Of a stretch of 64,000 nucleotides of DNA, positions 44,467 through 51,898 are shown piece by piece. A program made the position numbers and the translations under genes. Origin of the DNA: an uncultured Candidatus Saccharibacteria bacterium. GTDB lineage: Bacteria > Patescibacteriota > Saccharimonadia > Saccharimonadales > Saccharimonadaceae. The notes below the pieces were generated by a model that was not told the origin of the DNA, did not search any database, and saw nothing but the letters and a program-made list of their open reading frames with translations. The stretch's first letter is position 1, and the number at the start of each line of letters is the position of its first letter. The DNA lies in assembly GCA_947165465.1 (NCBI GenBank), contig CAMVAM010000002.1:49291-113290 (forward strand). The letters run 5' to 3'.

Positions 44467-45711
44467 ATGAAAAAACTTCTCGAGAAATTACCATTTTACA
44501 ACACCGCGGTCCTTCCGTATCATTTTGCGCAGTCTGTTATCGCAACCACTCGTTACGGCCGTCCGGCTCGTAAACTTCACGTCATCGGTGTTACTGGTAC
44601 TAATGGTAAAACTACCACCTGTTTCATGATTTGGAACATGTTGAAAGAGGCTGGCTTCAAAGCTGGCATCATGACCACTGTCGCCTGGGGCGTTGACAAA
44701 CTTACTCCAGAGCTCGGCCATATGACCACGGTTGATGCCTTTACCCTCAATAAGCGTATTGCTGAAATCAAGAAACAAGGTGCTGAATTTCTCGTTCTCG
44801 AAGTTACTTCTCATGCTCTTTCCGAGCATCGTACTCTCGGTATTCCGGTAGAAATCGCCGTCTTTACTAATCTTACTCACGATCATCTCGATTATCATCG
44901 CACTTTTGTGAAATATCGCGACGCTAAAGGTAAACTCTTTAAAAAAGCTAAGTTTTCAATCTTTAATGCCGACGATGCTGCCACTAAATTCTACACAATG
45001 CATACGAAGAAATATACCACATATGGTATAAATTATGGCGATTCTAAAGCAAAAGACATCAAACTCGGCGTTTCTGGCGTGAAATATTCATATGGTGATA
45101 TGAAAATAGAGACCAACATTCCTGGTGAATTCAATGTCTATAATTCCCTCGCCGCTGCTGTCGTTGGTGAAAGACTCGGTCTCGAGAAATCCCAAATCGA
45201 AAAAGGTATCAAATCTCTCCAGTCCGTTGAAGGACGCATGAATGTTATTGATGAAGGTCAACCGTTTACTGTGATTGTGGATTATGCCCATGCTCCAGAT
45301 GCTCTCGAAAAAGTCTTTGATAGTATTAAAAGTCACAAAGGCAAAATCATCGCCGTCCATGGTGGTGCCGGTCGCCGTGATCCATCTACTCGCCCAATTA
45401 GAGGCATGATTCTTGGCAAATATGCCGATTTTGTCATTATTACCGAAGATGATTCCCGTGACGAAGACCCTGAAAAAATCGCTGAAGGCTTCATTAAGGG
45501 TGCCGAAAAAGCTGGAAAAACTCTCGGAAAAGACCTCATTCTAGAGCTCGACCGCGAAAAAGCTATTGCACTCGCCATTAACACCGCCAAAAAAGATGAC
45601 ATCGTCCTAATTCTCGGCAAAGGTCATGAAAAAACCATCCTCCGCGCCGACGGCCCCCATGATTTTGAAGACATCAAAGTCGCAAAAAAGTATTTGAAGA
45701 AACTCAAATAA
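44467..45711 (+). CDS. MurE-like Mur ligase lacking the N-terminal domain
   Basis: 414 residues. Central ATPase domain with VIGVTGTNGKTTTCFMIWNM, LEVTSHALSEHRT and FTNLTHDHLDYHRTFVKYRD; C-terminal ligase domain with VDYAHAPDALEKVFDSIKSH, VHGGAGRRDPSTRPIRG, DDSRDEDPEKIAEGF and LGKGHE. MurE adds the third amino acid to UDP-MurNAc-dipeptide. Typical MurE has about 490 residues; the first about 75, the UMP-binding domain, are absent. DDSR replaces the DNPR that marks diaminopimelate enzymes, so amino-acid choice is uncertain. Its stop codon lies in a palindromic element arm. Confidence 0.83.
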   Translation: MKKLLEKLPFYNTAVLPYHFAQSVIATTRYGRPARKLHVIGVTGTNGKTTTCFMIWNMLKEAGFKAGIMTTVAWGVDKLTPELGHMTTVDAFTLNKRIAEIKKQGAEFLVLEVTSHALSEHRTLGIPVEIAVFTNLTHDHLDYHRTFVKYRDAKGKLFKKAKFSIFNADDAATKFYTMHTKKYTTYGINYGDSKAKDIKLGVSGVKYSYGDMKIETNIPGEFNVYNSLAAAVVGERLGLEKSQIEKGIKSLQSVEGRMNVIDEGQPFTVIVDYAHAPDALEKVFDSIKSHKGKIIAVHGGAGRRDPSTRPIRGMILGKYADFVIITEDDSRDEDPEKIAEGFIKGAEKAGKTLGKDLILELDREKAIALAINTAKKDDIVLILGKGHEKTILRADGPHDFEDIKVAKKYLKKLK

Positions 45712-45820
45712 AATCTATTAATACTTTTGGAGACGGGTCGTTCGCTCCCGTCGTCACGGGGCTCACGCCCTGCTTCTCGGTCGTAACCTCCGAATGCCCC
45801 CAAAAGCACTAATAGATTTT
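45710..45820. repeat. Palindromic element, family 2, downstream of the MurE-like gene (reverse orientation)
   Basis: Arms AAAATCTATTAATACTTTTG.. (45710-45730) and complement (45800-45820) with two mismatches. The core on the minus strand carries GGGCATTCGGAGGTTACGAC, GGGCGTGAGCCC and GACGGG...CCCGTC, the same order as the coding copies in valS and the FemAB gene. The left arm includes the last two bases of the murE stop. It could act as a terminator. Confidence 0.88.
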
Positions 45821-45868
45821 CCATGAAAGAACAAAAAGTAATTTTTAAGAGACTTTCCGAATTGGGTG

Positions 45869-45932
45869 AGTAAAAAATACTAGTACTGAGGAGACTTTCC
45901 GAATTGTCTCCGAAGGACTAGTATTTTTTACT
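45869..45932. repeat. Short palindromic element, family 1 copy b
   Basis: 16-bp perfect arms AGTAAAAAATACTAGT / ACTAGTATTTTTTACT around an inner stem GGAGAC-TTTCCGAATT-GTCTCC. A partial copy containing GAGACTTTCCGAATTG precedes it (45848-45863). Compared with the copy at 8498 the inner stem shows a compensatory T-A to G-C change. Confidence 0.85.
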
Positions 45933-45937
45933 ATACT

Positions 45938-46684
45938 CTATTCAGGCAAGTATTCTGCGAGCCCGTCTACGATTTTTTCATTCTCCACCCCCATCGCTTT
46001 CGCAATCGTCGCTGCGCAGGCCATATAAGATGAAGCTGTCTCACCTGGAATAAACGAAGCTGCCGAAACTACCTCAGACTTAATTGAAAGCGTAGTTTCA
46101 GTCCCCTTCGGATAGAGTTTGGAGCTCAAAATCTTCACAATCGAGCTAGTAATGCCATAGTCCCAAGTCTCTTTGGTACCCTTAAATTCAGAAAATGTTT
46201 CAAAATTGATATCATCGTGATTCAATACTACGATTTCCGGTTTCATATTAAATAACGTTTTTTCATCATCTAGATAATCTTCCGGAGTCATATCTTTAAG
46301 AGAAGCAGTCACGAAGTTAGTCATCGCGGCTACATATACCGGAATCCCATGGAAGACGTTATTTCTTAGTGTTTCAGCTGGCACCGTCACTACTACATAG
46401 TTAGCACCGGCTTTCCATGCATCACTTAAGAACTTATGAAGCATTCCCATCTTAAAAGTCTGGTCAGAAGCGAGCACTGCCACCTGTTCCCCGTTGGCGC
46501 GCAAAATCTCATGCACAAAATGTGCTACTGTAGTTTTCCCTGTCGTACCGGTAATCGCAATCAGTTTCATATCCTTCATCGGATTGCCATAATAAGATTT
46601 TAGAATCCCAGCTTTCATCTTCTGGGCTTTTGCCTTGAGACCACCTTTTTTATTTTTAGCCTGTGATTTCCCTGCTTCTTCCAT
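45938..46684 (-). CDS. Isolated Mur-ligase central (ATPase) domain protein
   Basis: 248 residues. After a Lys-rich start, MKLIAITGTTGKTTVAHFVH is the Mur ligase P-loop; VVTVPAETLRN replaces the MurE-type EVTSHAL motif; YVAAMTNFVTASLKDMTPED matches the metal-site TNxxxxHLD region without the His-Leu-Asp. The chain ends at VDGLAEYLPE, where the C-terminal ligase domain would begin, so both flanking domains are missing. It may be a degenerate paralog of the MurE-like protein or bind nucleotide without ligating. TAAAAT 6 nt before ATG: leaderless. Confidence 0.72.
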   Translation of the reverse strand: MEEAGKSQAKNKKGGLKAKAQKMKAGILKSYYGNPMKDMKLIAITGTTGKTTVAHFVHEILRANGEQVAVLASDQTFKMGMLHKFLSDAWKAGANYVVVTVPAETLRNNVFHGIPVYVAAMTNFVTASLKDMTPEDYLDDEKTLFNMKPEIVVLNHDDINFETFSEFKGTKETWDYGITSSIVKILSSKLYPKGTETTLSIKSEVVSAASFIPGETASSYMACAATIAKAMGVENEKIVDGLAEYLPE

Positions 46685-46727
46685 ATCTATATTTTAGCAC
46701 CTTTCCTTTAAACAGTAAAACTTAACC

Positions 46728-47711
46728 CTATTCTAGGAGTTTGCAAACGAGGTCTACAATTAATTCCTTTTCACTTGGTTCGCTTTCCTCTATTAAAAGT
46801 GTAATCGCTGTGAGCGCCTTATCTGAAATCTTCGTTTCCCCGTCCTTCGATAAGTGGTAATTATTCAGTGTAAGATAAAGGACGAAAAGCAACGCTCCAA
46901 TCTGTTTATTCCCATCTTTAAACGGTTTCTCATGTACGATGAAATAAAGGAGCGCGGTTGCTCTCTCAGGTACGCTTCTGCCACTTACTTCATCAAAAAC
47001 CCTAGAAAGCCCAGCCTTAAATCTGTCTCCATCTTCTTTACCAAATTCCACCGATGAAGAAACATTCTGTTTTAATTTCTCCACCGCCGTAAGGCACATT
47101 TCTACGCTTAATTCCCTCTCGGCCTGCTTTTTATTCAGGAATTTTAGATCAATCCGGCCATTATCGTACTCTTTCAAGGCTTCAAAACTCCCCGCATATT
47201 TTGAAATCACCTCTAGGATTCCATTTGCTTCCCCAGCGCCGAGTTCATTTCTTGCCGTGATTCGTCGGATAATCCCCATCATCTCCTCGACTTCGCGGAG
47301 TTTTTTCGCTTCTTTTCTCTCTGTTAAAGCGGTTAAACGATTCTCGTTTACTACCACACCGGATACTACGTATTTTTTAAGCACCTTGGTCGCCCAAATC
47401 CTAAAATTGGTCGCCTTTTTCGAATTTACGCGGTACCCAACCGAGATAATCGCATCAAGATTGTACATTTTTACCTGATAAGTCTTCCCGTCCGGACCAG
47501 TGTGTGCATTTTTTGCACATACTCGCGTCTCCTCGAGTTCCCCATCTTTAAAAATGTTTCGGATATGTCTAGAAACTACCGTACGATCGACGCTAAAAAT
47601 CTTTGCCATCTGGTCTTGTGTCGCCCAGATAGTCTCGCCCTTTTCGTCGATATCGAAAACTACTTCACCCTCTAATCCCTTATAAATCTCGATTCTCTTG
47701 TCCTCTCTCAT
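46728..47711 (-). CDS. RhuM family protein fused to a Fic/Doc-type domain
   Basis: 327 residues from ATG 47711. Residues about 1-120 are RhuM: IEIYKGLEGEVVFDIDEKGE, IWATQDQMAKIFSVDRTVVS, RHIRNIFKDGEL, YNLDAIISVGYRVNSKKATN, FRIWATKVLKKYVVSG. Residues about 190-320 are Fic/Doc-like with the active-site motif HEKPFKDGNKQIGALLFVLY (HxxPFxDGNK). Doc/Fic enzymes modify proteins with AMP or phosphate and often act as toxins. No antitoxin gene is obvious next to it. TATAAT is 7 nt upstream: leaderless. Confidence 0.86.
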   Translation of the reverse strand: MREDKRIEIYKGLEGEVVFDIDEKGETIWATQDQMAKIFSVDRTVVSRHIRNIFKDGELEETRVCAKNAHTGPDGKTYQVKMYNLDAIISVGYRVNSKKATNFRIWATKVLKKYVVSGVVVNENRLTALTERKEAKKLREVEEMMGIIRRITARNELGAGEANGILEVISKYAGSFEALKEYDNGRIDLKFLNKKQAERELSVEMCLTAVEKLKQNVSSSVEFGKEDGDRFKAGLSRVFDEVSGRSVPERATALLYFIVHEKPFKDGNKQIGALLFVLYLTLNNYHLSKDGETKISDKALTAITLLIEESEPSEKELIVDLVCKLLE

Positions 47712-47828
47712 CACCCCTATTATAACACACCCTACCTCTTGAAAAAATCGATAAAATGTGCTATAATTAAAGAACGACTTATGAGTGGGGAGTTAGGACT
47801 TTAAAAGCTACTTAAAGGGGGGATTAAA

Positions 47829-48941
47829 ATGGAAAGAACGTTCTATGGCTATTGGACCTGTGATTACTGCGGCGAAGAAAACCGCGGTGACAGCAAAACC
47901 TGCCATGGTTGTGGTAAAACCCGCGGGCAAGATGTAAAGTTTTACATCAATCCGAGGAGTAAAAGTGAACCTAGAAAATATGTCGAGCGACGAGAAACCG
48001 GCCCAGATTGGCACTGCTCTTATTGTGATTCTCTGAATCCGGATAGTGAGAGTTTTTGCAAAAACTGCGGCCACCCGAGAGATGATAAGGATAAAGATTA
48101 TTTTGACCTTCATCCCGAAAGACGAAGCATAAAAGATGAATCATTCTTTGATTCTAACGTTGCACCGGACCATTATAGAGAGGAGCCTCCGAAAAACCTT
48201 ACGGAGCGTCATTGTGAGCCGGTCAACCAAGAGCTTAAGCCAAGAGATTATAGTGGATTTATCAAAAAATTCGCCATCTTTGCTCTGATTCTTATTACGG
48301 TTTCTTCCCTGGTTTTTATCTTAATGCCGACCACGCGAGACCTTACGGTTGTCGACAAAACCTGGGAGCGCCAAGTGGCAGTCGAAGAATATCGCACTCT
48401 GCACGAGGAAGATTGGTCTATCCCGCCAGGTGGTCGAATGACCGGTTCGTACCGAGCTATTCACCACTACGAAGATGTTTTAGACCACTACGAGACGGTT
48501 TCTAAATCTCGCACGGTCCCGGACGGCGGTCACTACGAAAGTGATGGCTATACCGACAACGGCGACGGTACTTTTACCGAACATTCGCACTGGGTTACAG
48601 ATTATAAAACGGAGTATTACACCGAACAGGAGCCAGTCTATCGTTCTGAGCCAGTCTACCAGACCAAATATCAGTACGATATTGAACGCTGGGTTTTCGA
48701 TTATTATGAAACCACCAGCGGTCATAACGACGAGCCCTATTTCGCTTCTCCGAAGCTAAACTCTAAACATCGCACCGGTCACACTACCGAGACTTACCGC
48801 ATTACTGCCACCTATGAAAAACGTGGCAAGACGATTACAGACATCTACACTCTGGACTTTGCCAGTTGGAAGACCGTCGAAATCGGTACGACTATCAGAG
48901 TAAAAGTCCATGTCGGTAAACGTATCGAGCTAATCGAATAA
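47829..48941 (+). CDS. Double zinc-ribbon membrane protein, function unknown
   Basis: 370 residues. Two RanBP2-like fingers: YWTCDYCGEENRGDSKTCHG (CxxC, then CHGC) and DWHCSYCDSLNPDSESFCKN (CxxC, then CKNC). One TM near residues 145-165 (FAIFALILITVSSLVFILMP) leads to an extracytoplasmic beta-rich domain with many aromatic residues (THWVTDYKTEYYTEQEPVYR-like segments). The start has a strong GGGGGG site and a leader of about 55 nt. The promoter TTGAAA-17-TATAAT is visible at 47739-47767. No family for the C-terminal domain. Confidence 0.68.
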   Translation: MERTFYGYWTCDYCGEENRGDSKTCHGCGKTRGQDVKFYINPRSKSEPRKYVERRETGPDWHCSYCDSLNPDSESFCKNCGHPRDDKDKDYFDLHPERRSIKDESFFDSNVAPDHYREEPPKNLTERHCEPVNQELKPRDYSGFIKKFAIFALILITVSSLVFILMPTTRDLTVVDKTWERQVAVEEYRTLHEEDWSIPPGGRMTGSYRAIHHYEDVLDHYETVSKSRTVPDGGHYESDGYTDNGDGTFTEHSHWVTDYKTEYYTEQEPVYRSEPVYQTKYQYDIERWVFDYYETTSGHNDEPYFASPKLNSKHRTGHTTETYRITATYEKRGKTITDIYTLDFASWKTVEIGTTIRVKVHVGKRIELIE

Positions 48942-48950
48942 GTAGCAAAA

Positions 48951-48977
48951 TACCCCGCTTCGGCGGGGTAATTTATT
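48951..48977 (+). terminator. Intrinsic terminator
   Basis: 8-bp stem TACCCCGC / GCGGGGTA with a TTCG loop, followed by ATTTATT. It closes the zinc-ribbon gene. Confidence 0.75.
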
Positions 48978-48990
48978 ATATACTGGTGAT

Positions 48991-50100
48991 ATGGAGAAGA
49001 TTAGAAACGCCTTACTAACTATTCTTGGTATGGCTCTTACCGCGACTTTAACCTTCACTTTACTTTTTTCCTTAAATCGCCCAGTCGTGTCTCCAGAAAG
49101 CCAAAATGATGACCCTGTAAGTTTACCGGAAGAACCTATCAAAGAAGAAAGAACCTATACACTTACCTTTACTGGCGATATTTCTCTAGCGGATAATTGG
49201 CACATTGCTCCAAAATACGATGAACGTGGTGGTATCACCGGAATACTTGGTAGCACTATGCTAGATACCATGAAAAGTAGCGATTTTCTAGTAGTAAATT
49301 CCGAATTCACCGTTTCTAACAGAGGAACACCACTGCCTGGCAAGACTTATACTTTTCGTGCCAAGCCAGAGCGCCTTGCCATTTATCATGAGATGGGAGT
49401 GGACCTCGCCGATCTTGCTAACAACCATGTTTACGACTATGGCGGGGATGCTTTTCTAGACATGTTAAATGCCTTTGATGAGTACCAAATACCCCATATT
49501 GGCGCCGGAAGAAACCTCGAAGAAGCCAAAAAACCTTATATTGTTACAATTGGTAATTTTAAATTTGCTTTTATAGCCGCCACTAGAGCCGAAAAAAATG
49601 TGATGACACCAGGAGCCACTAATACAGCTCCTGGCACATTCTGGTGCTATAACCCAACTGAAATGATTAATCTCATAAAAGAGCTAAAAGACCAGGTGGA
49701 TTTCGTTATTCCAGTTATTCACTTTGGGCGAGAAAACTCCCACGCTCTTGAACAAGCCCAGATGGATAGTGCCAGGGCCTATATCGACGCCGGCGCTGCA
49801 ATGGTGGTAGGTCACCACGCCCACATTCTTCAAGGGGTAGAGATTTACCAAGGAAAGCCCATCATTTATAATCTTGGCAACTTCCTCTTTAATTACATAG
49901 ATACCGACACCGCTCTGTTTCAGGTTAAAATGGATCAAGATGGCAAAATGGAATACTACATTCTCCCCGCTTTCCAGACTAATTGTCAAACTATTCTCCT
50001 AGAAGAAGGTGCCAAAAAACAGCAGATTATTAGTGATATCAATTCCTGGAGTATTAACGCTAGGCTCGACTCAACCGGTAAAATCATGCCAGCGTCTTAG
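48991..50100 (+). CDS. CapA/PgsA-like metallophosphoesterase-fold surface protein
   Basis: 369 residues. Signal anchor LLTILGMALTATLTFTLLFS. The CapA domain follows: YTLTFTGDISLADNW, FLVVNSEFTVSNRG, VDLADLANNHVYDYGGDAFL, PVIHFGRENSHALEQAQMDS, MVVGHHAHILQGVEIYQGKP, IIYNLGNFLFN. These Asp/Asn/His residues form the two-metal site. CapA-family proteins are linked to poly-gamma-glutamate or capsule production. TATACT 6 nt before ATG predicts a leaderless mRNA. Substrate unknown. Confidence 0.88.
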   Translation: MEKIRNALLTILGMALTATLTFTLLFSLNRPVVSPESQNDDPVSLPEEPIKEERTYTLTFTGDISLADNWHIAPKYDERGGITGILGSTMLDTMKSSDFLVVNSEFTVSNRGTPLPGKTYTFRAKPERLAIYHEMGVDLADLANNHVYDYGGDAFLDMLNAFDEYQIPHIGAGRNLEEAKKPYIVTIGNFKFAFIAATRAEKNVMTPGATNTAPGTFWCYNPTEMINLIKELKDQVDFVIPVIHFGRENSHALEQAQMDSARAYIDAGAAMVVGHHAHILQGVEIYQGKPIIYNLGNFLFNYIDTDTALFQVKMDQDGKMEYYILPAFQTNCQTILLEEGAKKQQIISDINSWSINARLDSTGKIMPAS

Positions 50101-50116
50101 TTTGCAACATAAAAAT

Positions 50117-50136
50117 AAAAGCCTCACGGCTTTTTA
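50117..50136. terminator. Bidirectional terminator between capA and tRNA-Ser(CGA)
   Basis: Stem AAAAGCC / GGCTTTT with loop TCAC and T runs on both strands. Confidence 0.78.
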
Positions 50137-50138
50137 AT

Positions 50139-50235
50139 TGTGGCGGAAGCGAGAGGATTCGCATCGAGCGAAGCGAGATTCCAATCCTTCTTTTTGACCC
50201 ATTTCGAAGAAATGTGGCGGAAGCGAGAGGATTCG
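50139..50235. repeat. Direct repeat of the tRNA-Ser(CGA) 3' end
   Basis: 23 nt identical at 50139-50161 and 50213-50235, the latter being the real tRNA 3' end plus two flanking bases. The intervening 51 nt contain TCTTTTTGAC (50189-50198) and the perfect hairpin CATTTC-GAA-GAAATG next to the tRNA CCA. The plan matches the tRNA-Ser(GCT) locus. Confidence 0.85.
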
Positions 50236-50304
50236 AACCTCCGAGACGGTCACCCGCCCACACGATTTCGAGTCGTGCGCCTTCAACCACTCGGCCACGC
50301 TTCC
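50215..50304 (-). tRNA. tRNA-Ser(CGA), CCA encoded
   Basis: 90 nt. Acceptor GGAAGCG / CGCTTCC, discriminator G, CCA encoded. Anticodon loop CTCGAAA gives CGA. Class II variable arm. Promoter on the same strand: TTGTGA (50335-50340), 17-nt spacer, TAAGAT (50312-50317). Confidence 0.95.
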
Positions 50305-50406
50305 GTGTCTAATCTTATCACATTTTCCCCCGTTTCACAAATAATCTGTGAAAAACTTTGCAAAAATTGTTCTTCACATATCTAAAAAATATGGTATAAT
50401 TATGAC

Positions 50407-50500
50407 GTCACTCGCAAGGGTGATGCTCATTTAATTTCTAGGTGGATGTTACTAACATCCACATTGCACTTAAGAACCCTAAAGGTTTACGAGTGAACCA
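50407..50500 (+). ncRNA. Candidate structured RNA with tRNA-like ends upstream of tRNA-Arg
   Basis: Promoter TTCACA (50373-50378), 16-nt spacer, TATAAT (50395-50400) puts the transcription start at about 50407. From there TCACTCG (50408-50414) can pair with CGAGTGA (50490-50496), followed by A-CCA (497-500), as in a tRNA acceptor. Inside is a hairpin TGGATG-TTACTAA-CATCCA with a 7-nt loop, and AACC-CTAAA-GGTT. There is no canonical T-loop TTCRANY, so it is not a standard tRNA. Identity unknown. Confidence 0.45.
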
Positions 50501-50509
50501 AAAATTTGT

Positions 50510-50586
50510 GTGCCCGTAGCTCAGCTGGATAGAGCGTTTGCTTGCGGAGCAAAAGGTCGTAGGTTCGAATCCTGTCGGGCATACCA
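50510..50586 (+). tRNA. tRNA-Arg(GCG), CCA encoded
   Basis: 77 nt. Acceptor GTGCCCG / CGGGCAT, D-stem GCTC, anticodon stem TTTGC / GCAAA with loop TTGCGGA, giving anticodon GCG (reads CGC/CGU). T-loop TTCGAAT, discriminator A, encoded CCA. Most bacteria decode these codons with ACG (inosine), so GCG is uncommon. It shares a transcript with the structured leader upstream. Confidence 0.88.
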
Positions 50587-50603
50587 AATTATGCTATAAA
50601 AAT

Positions 50604-50623
50604 AGACCGTAAGGTCTTTTTTG
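50604..50623 (+). terminator. Intrinsic terminator of tRNA-Arg
   Basis: Short stem AGACC-GTAA-GGTCT followed by a run of six T. Confidence 0.75.
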
Positions 50624-50703
50624 TTTTTATCTTGATAACAGAGACAAATAGTGTTATAATTTTTAGGCACCTTAATATTTTACAGATCAAAGGGGGTATT
50701 AAA

Positions 50704-51366
50704 ATGGTCTTTGAACTAAGCGAACGCATTATCATTTTGACCAGCGAGAAGTGGGTCGAAAAGCACGAAATTGCCGATCAAATTGGCACCGCCATCGGAG
50801 ATACTAAGGCAGTCGTCATCCATTACAGTTTCCTTCGGGAGAAATACACGAAGAAACTCGGCAGCGACTGCACTAAAGCGAAGCTGGATGCCAAAATCCT
50901 CGAACACGTTGCGCGCGCTATTAGCGCCGCCCTGCTTACAAAAGCATATCTGGTCATCGATACCGATATTGTAGACATCCCTGGTTTCGACACCCTGATC
51001 CACATTATCGAGCGCATCCTGATTTTAATTGGCGAGATGAAAGACGAGTACGAAGAGACCGCGCCGAAGAATAGTGGCCCTCTTCACGTTCTTCATCTAT
51101 CCATCAGCGGCTCCGAAGAAGAAAAGGAAGCCTACTATAATCGCCTTCATGCCGAATACATGGACGAGCTCTTCCCCAAGATGGGTGACGACGCCAAAAT
51201 CCTGGCGGACCTTCTTTTAAAAGAAGAAAAGGCCCGTTTCGAGCATGATCACGCCGAATATGCCGGCCTCCTCTTCAAGAAGTACTACACCTTCAGCCCG
51301 ATGATTGAGCTCGGCGAAGAGTCAATCAATAAAAAAGAAGAAATCACTTTTAAGGCCAATCTGTAA
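50704..51366 (+). CDS. Hypothetical cytosolic protein
   Basis: 220 residues from ATG 50704, set by AAAGGGGG about 8 nt upstream; promoter TTGATA-17-TATAAT at 50632-50660 gives a leader of about 37 nt. An alpha/beta-looking first half (MVFELSERIIILTSEKWVEK; KAYLVIDTDIVDIPGFDTLI; LHVLHLSISGSEEEKEAYYN) and a helical acidic second half. No transmembrane segment and no motif I recognise. Followed directly by an intrinsic terminator. One of a group of leadered small unknown genes in this window. Confidence 0.6.
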   Translation: MVFELSERIIILTSEKWVEKHEIADQIGTAIGDTKAVVIHYSFLREKYTKKLGSDCTKAKLDAKILEHVARAISAALLTKAYLVIDTDIVDIPGFDTLIHIIERILILIGEMKDEYEETAPKNSGPLHVLHLSISGSEEEKEAYYNRLHAEYMDELFPKMGDDAKILADLLLKEEKARFEHDHAEYAGLLFKKYYTFSPMIELGEESINKKEEITFKANL

Positions 51367-51372
51367 AAAAAG

Positions 51373-51399
51373 AAGCGAGGCTTTAGTCTCGCTTTTTTC
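51373..51399 (+). terminator. Intrinsic terminator, immediately followed by the PAP2 promoter
   Basis: Stem AAGCGAG / CTCGCTT with T run. The next gene's TATAAT (51404-51409) begins a few nt later. Confidence 0.8.
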
Positions 51400-51415
51400 A
51401 TGCTATAATAAAAAG

Positions 51416-51898
51416 ATGGAATGGGAAAAAGCAACTGACGTAATATTAATCGCCTCCATCGCAATCTTTTCGATATTTGTGTGGTTAGGCCTCTATCAAT
51501 GGATTCGTCGAAAATCCTTCTTAAAAATCGACAAAAACCTACTCTGGGCACTCCTACCTTTCATTTTAATGGCAATCACTTACTTCTTGTTTGACAAGGT
51601 TTTCGTCTTAAATGTCCGTCCAAATGGTTCCGGCGAGCCGTCCTTCCCTTCGACTCATACCATGGTTGTCGCCACGATTTTCTTTATTGTCGCTCTAAAT
51701 CTGAAGAAATACATCAACAACATCTATATTCGTATCTTCCTCTATATTGTCATGGCAGCACTCATCGCCCTCGTCTCGGTCGGTCGCGTGCTCGCTAATA
51801 TGCACTGGGTGTCGGATGTGCTCGGCGGCCTCGGCTTCGCTGTTATCTTCGCCGGCATCTATTATTTCGTAACTAAACAAAGGATCAAAAATGAGTAG
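51416..51898 (+). CDS. PAP2 superfamily membrane phosphatase
   Basis: 160 residues from ATG 51416; TATAAT ends 6 nt upstream (leaderless). The three PAP2 motifs are present: KVFVLNVRPNG (KxxxxxxRP), PSFPSTHTM (PSxH-type) and VGRVLANMHWVSD (SRxxxxxHxxxD with Gly in the Ser place). Four to five TMs. Such enzymes recycle undecaprenyl pyrophosphate or dephosphorylate lipid phosphates at the outer face of the membrane. The stop overlaps the HIT gene by 8 nt. Confidence 0.88.
   Translation: MEWEKATDVILIASIAIFSIFVWLGLYQWIRRKSFLKIDKNLLWALLPFILMAITYFLFDKVFVLNVRPNGSGEPSFPSTHTMVVATIFFIVALNLKKYINNIYIRIFLYIVMAALIALVSVGRVLANMHWVSDVLGGLGFAVIFAGIYYFVTKQRIKNE

Noticed and set aside
50140..50385. 81-codon frame across tRNA-Ser(CGA)
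   Set aside because: Antisense to a tRNA and its duplicated end.
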